From JAQUQI01 sp041650035 (GTDB lineage Bacteria; Omnitrophota; Gorgyraeia; JABMRG01): a stretch of DNA of 24,775 nt. Location of the stretch: assembly GCA_041650035.1 (NCBI GenBank), contig JBAZLY010000016.1:1-24775 (forward strand). The letters run 5' to 3'. The stretch's first letter is position 1. Each line of letters begins with the position of its first letter. A program made the position numbers and the translations under genes. Shown here in pieces: positions 1-6,397 of this stretch. Under the pieces are notes generated by a model. That model did not search any database and was not told where the DNA came from. It worked only from the letters and a program-made list of their open reading frames with translations.

Positions 1-261
1 AAGCCCCTGGACGCGGATAACACGCGACGAGTTCTCTCGTATCCAATCCTCGCCAGTTATACCGCAGTCAAGCGTGCCATCTTCAACATACCTCGACATC
101 TCCTGCGCGCGTATCAGCACTGGGTCTAATTCATTATCATCAATGGACGGAAAATATGACCTGCTGCCGATACTGATATTGAAACCGGCCTTCTTTAATA
201 CCCTTAATGTGGCTTCTTGCAGGCTGCCCTTTGGCAGCCCTATCTTTAATATCTTTTCCAT
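1..261 (-). CDS. hisG: ATP phosphoribosyltransferase, N-terminal part (cut by window edge)
   Basis: HisG joins ATP and PRPP to form phosphoribosyl-ATP, the first committed step of histidine synthesis. The 87 codons visible begin MEKILKIGLPKGSLQEAT, the typical HisG N-terminus with the (L)PKGSL motif, and go on through the SRSYFP segment and a GTLDCGITGEDW motif that matches the family's G-x-D-x-G-I-T-G-x-D region. The start ATG (261-259) follows a GAGG Shine-Dalgarno at suitable spacing and a strong promoter at 301-329. The remainder of the gene lies left of position 1, so the short or long form of HisG cannot be told. Family assignment is confident. Confidence 0.93.
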   Translation of the reverse strand, partial: MEKILKIGLPKGSLQEATLRVLKKAGFNISIGSRSYFPSIDDNELDPVLIRAQEMSRYVEDGTLDCGITGEDWIRENSSRVIRVQGL

Positions 262-300
262 ATAAATACCTCGTGAATGTCTACCCTAATCTGCTTATAT

Positions 301-329
301 AATATACAGTTAAATAATATTGGTGTCAA
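301..329 (-). promoter_or_regulatory. sigma70-type promoter of hisG
   Basis: On the minus strand a perfect -35 TTGACA (329-324) is separated by exactly 17 bases from TATATT (306-301). The hisG start codon is about 40 bases downstream. This suggests hisG is the first gene of its transcript. Confidence 0.75.
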
Positions 330-401
330 TATAATACGTAACCAGCCGAAATAACGATAAATACCCGGCAATAAACCCTCGCCCAAACCGGTGGAAAAAG
401 G

Positions 402-1028
402 CTAAATAGCGCCAATAAGCATATCAAGCTCTCTCTTGCTGAAACAGGCCTTTTTTAACCTTAATAATCCTTTTATCACGCGCGCCCTGGCCTCGCGTTC
501 AACCATAAGGCTTCTTAAATACGCCTCCTGCATGCCCCTGCCAAGGGTAATGAGACCGTGTTTTTTCATAATAATGCAATCATGCTTTTTGCAGGCCTTC
601 TCGATCAAACGCGCTAATGCAGAGGATCCGGGAGAGGCAAAATCCACACAGGTAACGGCCCTGTTTATATAAGCGGCATATTCCATGGTAACAGGCCTTG
701 CCGAGGCAGTTTCGGAGAACATAAGCTTGGTAAAAAAAGGGTGCGTATGGAATACGGCTCTAATGTCGGACCGCTGCCTGTAGCAGGCCGCGTGCAGGCG
801 GTATTCACAACTGGGTACTTTTTCCAATCCCTGCACAGTGGGACAGTTTATATCCAATGGCACAAAGTCATCCGGGCGCAACGCCTCAAACAAACAACCC
901 GCGGACTTTATAAAAAAACGCTTACCATCTCTGGCGCTTAGATTACCGCTTGAGCCTACCGTAAGTCCGTCAGAGGCCATCCTGCGCGCATACCTGGCCA
1001 GATCCTTCTTTATCCTATCAATTTTCAT
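402..1028 (-). CDS. class II aldolase/adducin-family protein
   Basis: This 208-residue protein belongs to the zinc-dependent class II aldolase family, which holds L-fuculose-1-phosphate aldolase, ribulose-5-phosphate 4-epimerase and methylthioribulose-1-phosphate dehydratase. Visible landmarks are the phosphate-loop-like GSSGNLSAR (residues 25-33), the putative catalytic Glu75, the metal ligands His94 and His96 in HTHP, and His157 in KKHGL, so all expected metal-site residues are present. The start ATG at 1028 has an AGG Shine-Dalgarno and its own promoter (1038-1066). Family substrates differ and no neighbour identifies this one; an aldolase for a deoxysugar phosphate is as likely as a methionine-salvage dehydratase. 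Confidence 0.85.
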   Translation of the reverse strand: MKIDRIKKDLARYARRMASDGLTVGSSGNLSARDGKRFFIKSAGCLFEALRPDDFVPLDINCPTVQGLEKVPSCEYRLHAACYRQRSDIRAVFHTHPFFTKLMFSETASARPVTMEYAAYINRAVTCVDFASPGSSALARLIEKACKKHDCIIMKKHGLITLGRGMQEAYLRSLMVEREARARVIKGLLRLKKACFSKRELDMLIGAI

Positions 1029-1037
1029 CGTGCCTGG

Positions 1038-1066
1038 ATTATATCATATGTGGCGCGTACTGTCTA
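1038..1066 (-). promoter_or_regulatory. promoter of the class II aldolase gene
   Basis: Minus-strand TAGACA (1066-1061), a 17-base spacer and a perfect TATAAT (1043-1038) lie just upstream of the aldolase start, giving a very short leader of roughly 5 to 10 bases. It is divergent from the promoter at 1148-1176. Confidence 0.65.
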
Positions 1067-1099
1067 ATATGTTTTCGATTATTCAATTGTATTCGATTA

Positions 1100-1136
1100 C
1101 ATTTCGAGTGCGGTGCATTTCGAGCGGCGCATTTCG
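1100..1136 (+). repeat. three short direct repeats CATTTCG
   Basis: CATTTCGAG occurs at 1100 and 1116, followed by CATTTCG at 1130, so starts are 16 and 14 bases apart. They sit between the divergent promoters at 1038-1066 and 1148-1176. They may be protein-binding sites or chance low-complexity sequence. Confidence 0.4.
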
Positions 1137-1147
1137 CTTGTTTTCAC

Positions 1148-1176
1148 TTGTAAACATGGGTCAGCTTATGTATAAT
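1148..1176 (+). promoter_or_regulatory. promoter of the SurA/PpiD-like gene
   Basis: TTGTAA (1148-1153), a 17-base spacer and a perfect TATAAT (1171-1176) precede the strong AAAGGAG ribosome site and ATG at 1216. Confidence 0.7.
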
Positions 1177-1215
1177 GATGTGGCAATAAATCATACACCT
1201 AAAAAGGAGTTTTAT

Positions 1216-2622
1216 ATGCTTAAACCATTACGCAATAAAAAAGTAATGAAGGCAGTCATGTGGCTGCTTGTCATAATATTTGCCGCCTGGGGCGTAGGCA
1301 GTGTGGCATTAAGCGGCAAGTCATATGCCGGTATAGTATTCGGCAAAAAAATATCCCTGCAAGAATATAATAAAAGTTATGCCTCTGTCTTAAATAGGGC
1401 GCGCATCATGTACGGCGATGAACTGGCCAAGGTTGAAAAATTCCTGAACCTCAACAGCCAGGCATGGGACAGGATAATACTATTACGCGCAGGGGCAAAG
1501 GAAAGAATTAAGGTGCCAAATCAGCAGGTCATAGAAAGAATCGCCGCACTGCCGTTCTTTCAGCGAAACGGTGTTTTCGATAAAGACATCTATAATTATA
1601 TCACCACGAGTGTCTTGCGCGTCACGCCCAGGGATTTTGAGGAATCAGTCAGGGGAGACATTATTATTGATAAGCTCATTTATCTAAAAACAGATGGCGC
1701 ACACCCTTCAGAGGATGAGATACGTCAGGCCTATATCAAGGCCAATCAGCTTGCGGATATATCTTTTATTGTTATAAAAGATAATATGTTTTTAAACGAA
1801 GTCTCCATACATGAGGCTCAAGCAAAGGCATACTATGAAAAACACAAGAAAGAATTACTAACACCTGCCACGGCAGGCGGGGCATATCTTGAATTTCCGT
1901 TCAATGACGACAAGGAAGATGCTGCGTTTGCGGCCAACAGCGCATGGGTCAAGATAAAGAAAGGCGAAACGCTTGACGGTATCGCAAAGGAATTCAACCT
2001 TCAGCTTAAGGATACGGGCATTTTCCCAGTGACACTTGATATCTCCAGCACAGACATCCCATACCCTTTAGTCCTGGCCTCTTTCGGTTTGGAAAAATCC
2101 AAGGTAAGCGATGTCATTGAAGGCAAGGATAGATTCTACATATTGCAGCTGGGATCAAAAAAAGCTTCGCGCCGGATGACATTTGATGAAGCAAGGGACA
2201 GCGTAAATGCTGTGCTTACAGATGAGATCGCCTCTTCACTATCCTTTGCCCAGTCGCAGAATATCATGAACAAGATGCAATCACAGACAAAGTCTTTAGA
2301 AGATATGGCTAAGGAATCAAACCTATCTGTCAATAAATTGAACAATGTATCAAGAAACAGTCAGGTTGATAATATGACCCCGGCAAAGGATTTTCTAAAT
2401 GAGTCATTTGCCGTTGAGGCGGGTAAAACAGCAGGACCGATAAAGATTCCAGGCGGTTGGGCCATATCAAGACTTGATTCCATTACTCCATTAGATGAGG
2501 AATCGTACAAAAGGGACAGGGATTCATTCGCCTCAAAACTTACCCGGGAAAAGGAAAATGAGGTCTTCAAGAAATGGTTTCAGGAAATAAAACAAAAGGC
2601 AAACTTAAAAGAAAACCTCTAA
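1216..2622 (+). CDS. SurA/PpiD-like periplasmic folding factor, membrane anchored
   Basis: This 468-residue protein resembles PpiD/SurA-type chaperones that help outer-membrane and secreted proteins fold. Residues about 11-30 form one membrane anchor (VMWLLVIIFAAWGVGSVAL). A SurA_N-like helical domain follows (about 38-165, with EYNKSYASVLNRA and ITTSVLRVTPRDFEESVRGD), then charged helices. A degenerate parvulin-like segment carries LASFGLEKSKVSDVIEG and FYILQL, the pattern that closes PpiC domains. The full active-site set of a parvulin was not recognised, so it may be chaperone only. The frame is open upstream to 838, but the ATG at 1216, with AAAGGAG seven bases before it and a promoter at 1148-1176, is the real start; the extension would overlap the aldolase gene. 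Confidence 0.82.
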   Translation: MLKPLRNKKVMKAVMWLLVIIFAAWGVGSVALSGKSYAGIVFGKKISLQEYNKSYASVLNRARIMYGDELAKVEKFLNLNSQAWDRIILLRAGAKERIKVPNQQVIERIAALPFFQRNGVFDKDIYNYITTSVLRVTPRDFEESVRGDIIIDKLIYLKTDGAHPSEDEIRQAYIKANQLADISFIVIKDNMFLNEVSIHEAQAKAYYEKHKKELLTPATAGGAYLEFPFNDDKEDAAFAANSAWVKIKKGETLDGIAKEFNLQLKDTGIFPVTLDISSTDIPYPLVLASFGLEKSKVSDVIEGKDRFYILQLGSKKASRRMTFDEARDSVNAVLTDEIASSLSFAQSQNIMNKMQSQTKSLEDMAKESNLSVNKLNNVSRNSQVDNMTPAKDFLNESFAVEAGKTAGPIKIPGGWAISRLDSITPLDEESYKRDRDSFASKLTREKENEVFKKWFQEIKQKANLKENL

Positions 2623-2636
2623 GCAATTAAAATATT

Positions 2637-2753
2637 ATTACCCTATTACAGATGTTTTTGATTTTTGTTCGGAGCGCTATCGCGCTTGAGCTGGGAACAG
2701 CGTGGTGCTCAAGTTCAAAGCGTCTGTAATGTTGATAATGTTTTTGGGGTAAT
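2637..2753. repeat. structured inverted repeat between convergent genes
   Basis: The 117-base stretch begins ATTACCC and ends GGGGTAAT. Inside these ends ATTACAGATG (2645-2654) faces CGTCTGTAAT (2721-2730). The core has two nested hairpins: AGCGC-TATC-GCGCT (2673-2686) and CTTGAGC (2685-2691) against GCTCAAG (2707-2713). It fills the gap between the convergent chaperone and reductase genes. It could act as a two-way terminator or be the remnant of a small non-autonomous element; there is no clear U-tract on either side. Confidence 0.55.
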
Positions 2754-2761
2754 TCTAACAA

Positions 2762-3619
2762 TCAAGCGCTTGCCTGAATCGTTTTGTCAACAACTATAAA
2801 ATGTGGTAATATATACGCTATTGTTTCTCTTAAATGGTTTCTTGTGCCAAGTAGTATCACAGAAACCTCTTTATGCTTTATAAAATCTGCATATACACTC
2901 TCGCATGTTCTGCTGTCACTTGTATTTATTTTAGAGCCTCTTATAACCGAGTTGAGCACAATAGCAATACCCTTTTGGTAAAGTTTTTTTACCAGATCAT
3001 TTCTTTTTAGAAAAAGCTGGCCTGGCATTTGTACAACATCAAAATCCCGTATTAACTCCTCCTTAATTGCTGTCTCTAGAACGCCTTCTTTTGAAATTGA
3101 TACGCCTATATAATTGATCCCTCCGTATCTTTCACTTTTCATCCTTTGCATCTGACTCATTATATTTTCATTTCTCAAAACCCTTAGAGTTGTACCGTGA
3201 ATATATAAAAGGTCTATCCTGCCTAAGCGCCTTATACTTCTTTTTACTGAAGCAACCAGCCTCTTTTTGGAATGATCTAAAACCGACCGCTCCGTGTCAA
3301 TATCAAATTCCTCACCCCATTTTGTAGCTATAAATGCTCTCGAATACCAGTCTGGATTATCCTGGAGTATTTCACCTAATATCTGTTCAGCTAAGCCATA
3401 AGCTGCTGCAACATCCAACATTACTCTTCCTTCCTTGTTTGTTAAATTATTAAAAACTATTTCTAAATATTTTTCGATTTCAGATCGATCTGGAAACCTG
3501 TACTTATCATTATTCATAGGCCACCGACGGCCAAACCAGATCGAGCTAGAACCAAATATATAAAATTCCAAACCTGTTTTTCCAAACTTCCTTATATAAG
3601 ACTGCTCTGCCTTTTTCAT
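2762..3619 (-). CDS. aldo/keto reductase family protein
   Basis: This is an NAD(P)H-dependent aldo/keto reductase-like protein of 285 residues from the chosen start. The fold opens with KFGKTGLEFYIFGSSS, and the family's catalytic tetrad is complete: Asp69 and Tyr74 (MLDVAAAYG), Lys100 (IATKWG) and His141 (LLYIHG). The segments SVKRSIRRLGRIDLLYIHG and INYIGVSI follow the family order. ATG 3619 is preferred because an AAGGGA ribosome site precedes it and known members start here. The frame stays open to an ATG at 3778, which would add a hydrophobic N-terminus, and continues past an amber codon into the small ORF at 3785-3949. It lies downstream of a LacI-type regulator and an operator-like palindrome, so it is probably sugar- or polyol-regulated. 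The substrate is unknown. Confidence 0.82.
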   Translation of the reverse strand: MKKAEQSYIRKFGKTGLEFYIFGSSSIWFGRRWPMNNDKYRFPDRSEIEKYLEIVFNNLTNKEGRVMLDVAAAYGLAEQILGEILQDNPDWYSRAFIATKWGEEFDIDTERSVLDHSKKRLVASVKRSIRRLGRIDLLYIHGTTLRVLRNENIMSQMQRMKSERYGGINYIGVSISKEGVLETAIKEELIRDFDVVQMPGQLFLKRNDLVKKLYQKGIAIVLNSVIRGSKINTSDSRTCESVYADFIKHKEVSVILLGTRNHLRETIAYILPHFIVVDKTIQASA

Positions 3620-3784
3620 TTCATTATCCCTTCTTTCGTTAGAAGTCAACAAGAAAGCTACCGGATCTTTTTCGCATAAGGTGAAAGCCGTCGGCCTTAA
3701 TGAAGATACATTTGATATGCTTAAGCAAACCAAAGTCTCAAAAAATATAAAACTTAAAATACATAGCGTTATTAGCATTACTAC

Positions 3785-3949
3785 CTATCTCTCTATTTTG
3801 TTTATATCAATTTTTTTCTTTATTACCAATAAGGTTGATATGCAGCAAAAGATCATTCCCCTATAATTTCCGTCCCTTGCTTTATCAACCAACAGCTTCT
3901 CCTGCTCAACCAGTGTCCGTTGAATATTTTTTTCATCCGGAGTTAACAT
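3785..3949 (-). CDS. small membrane-type ORF, 54 residues, ending at in-frame TAG
   Basis: The ORF starts MLTPDEKNIQRTLVEQEK and has a well-placed AAGGTGATC ribosome site before its ATG. A short hydrophobic stretch (GMIFCCISTLLVI, about residues 31-43) is followed by basic residues. It ends at TAG 3787-3785. The downstream reductase frame is the same frame: after the stop come two codons and then MLITLCILSFIFF, a second hydrophobic segment. The small ORF and the extension may therefore be one two-TM region broken by an amber codon. No family was recognised. Confidence 0.5.
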   Translation of the reverse strand: MLTPDEKNIQRTLVEQEKLLVDKARDGNYRGMIFCCISTLLVIKKKIDINKIER

Positions 3950-3966
3950 CTTGATCACCTTTTTTC

Positions 3967-3981
3967 ATGGAAACCTTCCAT
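3967..3981. promoter_or_regulatory. LacI-type operator-like palindrome upstream of the small ORF/reductase
   Basis: ATGGAA-ACC-TTCCAT is a 15-base palindrome with six-base arms. Read on the minus strand it contains TGGAA and GTTTCCA, the same half-sites as the palindrome at 5022-5035. It lies between the regulator's stop and the ribosome site of the small ORF. Confidence 0.5.
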
Positions 3982-4007
3982 AATAATTTATAAAAAACTC
4001 CTCTCTT

Positions 4008-5006
4008 TTAGCATGACTGCCTCTCCAGAATTGTAGCTTTTATTTTGCAGTGTCTTCCGGTTGTTCTTGCACTTGGATTAAGTAATATATTAACCGCCTC
4101 CCGCCCAATAATATCAACTGGGCATAGCATGGTAGTTAGACCGGGATCCGTATAACCGCCTATATCTAAACCGTCAAATCCTATTACAGACACATCGGAT
4201 GGACATTTCAATCCAGATTTTTTTATGGCTTTTATTGCTCCTATGGCCATCTGATCATTCAGAGCAAATATAGCATCCGGTCTGTGCGCTTTATTTAAAA
4301 CCTTCATAGACACTGCATAACCTGAACGTTCTGAACCATCTCCATGAAAAATAAACTCCTCTTTAATCTTTAGTCCATTACCAGCCATAGCCTTTTCGTA
4401 TCCCTTAAGGCGCTGCCAAAAATCTTTTTTTCCAGCGGTAATCACACAAATATTCTTATATCCTTTAGAAATTAAAAAAGAAGCTCCATCATGACCACCT
4501 TTAAAATTATCCAGATTAATTGTATAAATATTTTTGCCTCGCATATAAGCATTTAATATAACGATAGGATTATCGAATGTCTTTATAGCCTGTTCATCAA
4601 TAAAATAATCACCGCAATACGATGAAATAATAATTCCGCATAGTTTTAAAGATCTTGCCTCTGTTATAAATTGATTCAACTCCATTCCCTTCTTCATAAT
4701 GATGGGCCTTACGGAGTATCCCTTTTGAGCAGAACAGCTTGTAACAGTTGCTATCAATTTTATAAAAAAGTCATTATAAAAAACAGAATCAAACACAGCC
4801 GGAATCATCAAACCTATGTCAAAAGATTTACCTGTAACCAAAATCTGGGCAGTAATATCCTTGATATAATTATACTTCTTTGCTGCCTGCAAAATTTCTT
4901 TTCTTGTCTCTTCTTTTACGCTATAAGGACATGAATTTAAAGCACGAGATATAGTGCCTACTCCAAATCCTGTCTTTGCTGATATGTCTTTAATAGTGGT
5001 TTTCAT
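4008..5006 (-). CDS. LacI/GalR-family transcriptional regulator
   Basis: This 332-residue DNA-binding regulator has the LacI-type N-terminal helix-turn-helix and hinge (TTIKDISAKTGFGVGTISRA, residues 3-22). A periplasmic-binding-protein-like effector domain follows, with the usual landmarks FALNDQMAIGAIKAIKKSG, SVIGFDGLD and TTMLCPVDIIGREAV. ATG 5006 is chosen because family members begin at this Lys-Thr-Thr-Ile region; an upstream ATG at 5036 overlaps an operator-like palindrome, which would then lie near the transcription start. The likely role is sugar-responsive repression of itself and of the adjacent small ORF/reductase. The effector is unknown. Base composition looks AT-richer than in neighbouring genes. 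Confidence 0.9.
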   Translation of the reverse strand: MKTTIKDISAKTGFGVGTISRALNSCPYSVKEETRKEILQAAKKYNYIKDITAQILVTGKSFDIGLMIPAVFDSVFYNDFFIKLIATVTSCSAQKGYSVRPIIMKKGMELNQFITEARSLKLCGIIISSYCGDYFIDEQAIKTFDNPIVILNAYMRGKNIYTINLDNFKGGHDGASFLISKGYKNICVITAGKKDFWQRLKGYEKAMAGNGLKIKEEFIFHGDGSERSGYAVSMKVLNKAHRPDAIFALNDQMAIGAIKAIKKSGLKCPSDVSVIGFDGLDIGGYTDPGLTTMLCPVDIIGREAVNILLNPSARTTGRHCKIKATILERQSC

Positions 5007-5021
5007 ATAAGCGTTCTTTTT

Positions 5022-5035
5022 TGGAAACGATTCCA
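5022..5035. promoter_or_regulatory. LacI-type operator at the regulator's own start
   Basis: TGGAAACGATTCCA is a 14-base near-perfect palindrome with the central CpG typical of LacI/GalR operators. It sits 16 bases upstream of the chosen start of the regulator gene and suggests autoregulation. Confidence 0.6.
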
Positions 5036-5229
5036 TAATTAATATACCATATATGTGCAAGAAGTCAGGGGGTACATAGGAAATTTTTTCCACCATTAAA
5101 AACATAAAAATTATGCGTTTTGGATTATTGTGATGGCCCAGTTAATCCAGACACACCCTATTCATTTCTATGGGGTTATTACAAATTTGGTAGAATTGAG
5201 ATCAAAATAGGAATATGCTTGGAATAAGA

Positions 5230-5306
5230 TGGTAGCCTCAACGGGATTTGAACCCGTGTTACCAGAATGAGAATCTGGCGTCCTGACCGGGCTAGACGAT
5301 GAGGCC
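5230..5306 (-). tRNA. tRNA-Glu (anticodon CTC)
   Basis: On the minus strand the acceptor GGCCTCA pairs with TGAGGCT, with a G-U first pair. The anticodon stem CCAGA/TCTGG encloses loop TTCTCAT, giving anticodon CTC. The T arm carries GGTTCAAATCC, and the discriminator A is followed by an encoded CCA (5232-5230). All arms are readable, so the gene looks functional. Confidence 0.95.
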
Positions 5307-5324
5307 ACACGGCAACAAGACGTT

Positions 5325-5353
5325 ATTGTAACCAAAATAGACAAATATTTCAA
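5325..5353 (-). promoter_or_regulatory. promoter of tRNA-Glu
   Basis: Minus-strand TTGAAA (5353-5348), a 17-base spacer and TACAAT (5330-5325) lie 18 bases before the mature tRNA 5' end. The promoter falls between the beta-barrel gene's terminator and the tRNA, which makes the tRNA a separate transcript. Confidence 0.7.
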
Positions 5354-5360
5354 CACTTTT

Positions 5361-5396
5361 ATAAAAACGGGCAGGATAATAATAATCCTGCCCGTT
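5361..5396 (-). terminator. rho-independent terminator of the beta-barrel gene
   Basis: A perfect 12-base-pair stem (AACGGGCAGGAT, 5366-5377, with ATCCTGCCCGTT, 5385-5396) has a 7-base loop. On the minus strand it is followed by a T-rich tail. It lies 22 bases beyond the stop codon of the gene at 5419-6234. Confidence 0.88.
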
Positions 5397-5418
5397 AACA
5401 GCGGCTAAAAAGCAATCT

Positions 5419-6234
5419 CTAAAACTTTATTGTGCAACCGCCGCTTCCCGCTGTTTCTCCAATAAACCTGCCTTCAACATTAAGCGAAATATTTTCAGGT
5501 GACACTATCTCACAACCTGTAATAAACAAGAGCTTCTTGTCGTTCTCACCCTTGCCAAGATTATAAGAACCATTGACCGTCGAAAACCTTACCTTTGTCT
5601 CTGAATCCGCGTATGCCAAACCGACATAGGGAAGTACTGAATAAGGGGTGGCCGGATTTTGCTTGTCCCCTCCTACAATAAACTCCATACTCAATATTCC
5701 GGATATCTGCCACTGGCTTATCTTAAACTCCGTAGCACTGATGGTAGATGATGCCCCATCAATGCGCGCGCTACTTATATCGGGATTGGCATAAAAATAA
5801 TGGCCGTCTAAGCTTAAGCGTAGTCTGTGTTCCTGCGACTCAAAGGCTAAGACCTTCATACCAAAACCAGCGCCAAAATCCTTATCGGAATACGCCTTTA
5901 TGCTGGTGCCTGACTGCTCCCATTTTGTCTTAAGATTTACGACACCAAACTTCGCGTAAGGCTCAAACCTGTCACCTATATTATAGCCTAAACGCAGCAG
6001 GTACTCCTGCCCTTCCACCTTTACGTCGGTAAGCGATGTATCTACCTTAAGCTCTCTCTTAAACACGTTGTTGAATTCAAAGCCGAGTTTTAACGGGCCC
6101 ATGCCTGAATCCTTAAGATGCGCTATACCCGCGCCATAAGGCACCTTAGGATCTGAGGTATTACCCGCTGTCTGGGCAAAACCCGTACCTGCCAAGAATA
6201 ACAATATTATAGCCGTCACTAAACATCTAAACAT
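5419..6234 (-). CDS. outer-membrane beta-barrel protein
   Basis: The 271-residue product has a clear signal peptide (hydrophobic LVTAIILLFLAGTGFA, cut likely after FAQ). A mature region of alternating polar and hydrophobic strands follows (YLLRLGYNIG, EPYAKFGVV, GAGFGMKVLAF, HRLRLSLDGHYFY, SVLPYVGLAYA, ISLNVEGRFIG), and the protein ends in Phe, the usual beta-barrel assembly signal. It resembles small OmpW/OmpA-like barrels, but no specific family was recognised. ATG 6234 is chosen because AGGAGG lies five bases upstream; the GTG at 6240 would overlap that site. A hairpin with a T tail precedes the gene (6250-6281) and a terminator follows it. Its function could be small-molecule passage or structure. 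Confidence 0.8.
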   Translation of the reverse strand: MFRCLVTAIILLFLAGTGFAQTAGNTSDPKVPYGAGIAHLKDSGMGPLKLGFEFNNVFKRELKVDTSLTDVKVEGQEYLLRLGYNIGDRFEPYAKFGVVNLKTKWEQSGTSIKAYSDKDFGAGFGMKVLAFESQEHRLRLSLDGHYFYANPDISSARIDGASSTISATEFKISQWQISGILSMEFIVGGDKQNPATPYSVLPYVGLAYADSETKVRFSTVNGSYNLGKGENDKKLLFITGCEIVSPENISLNVEGRFIGETAGSGGCTIKF

Positions 6235-6249
6235 CCCCACCTCCTGCGT

Positions 6250-6281
6250 TAAAACAAAACCGACTCAAGATGAGCCGGTTT
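6250..6281 (-). terminator. terminator/attenuator hairpin just before the beta-barrel gene
   Basis: On the minus strand AAACCGGCTC (6281-6272), a 5-base loop and GAGTCGGTTT (6266-6257) form a 10-pair stem with one G-U. TGTTTT follows. It ends the upstream coiled-coil gene's transcript, or acts as an attenuator for transcripts from the promoter at 6350-6378. Confidence 0.7.
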
Positions 6282-6349
6282 GGTAAACATAAAATAATAA
6301 CACAAAATTGAACGTATCAGTTTCCCCACCGACTTGATACCTTTCTTTT

Positions 6350-6378
6350 ACTATATATTAATATGATGCCACTGTAAA
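6350..6378 (-). promoter_or_regulatory. probable promoter of the beta-barrel gene
   Basis: Minus-strand TTTACA (6378-6373), a 17-base spacer and TATAGT (6355-6350) would give a leader of about 110 bases that contains the hairpin at 6250-6281. Confidence 0.5.
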
Positions 6379-6397
6379 GAACAAAGTGACGTCTCTA

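Noticed and set aside
838..1215. Upstream extension of the SurA/PpiD-like frame to a 594-residue protein
   Set aside because: It overlaps the aldolase gene and its promoter, while ATG 1216 has an ideal ribosome site, a promoter and a membrane anchor at the right place.
3681..3866. Plus-strand 61-residue frame with a hydrophobic end
   Set aside because: It is antisense to the reductase N-terminal extension and small ORF, has no ribosome site, and its hydrophobicity mirrors the opposite strand.
5034..5036. Alternative upstream ATG start of the LacI-type regulator
   Set aside because: It overlaps the operator-like palindrome and would add residues ahead of the conserved helix-turn-helix start.
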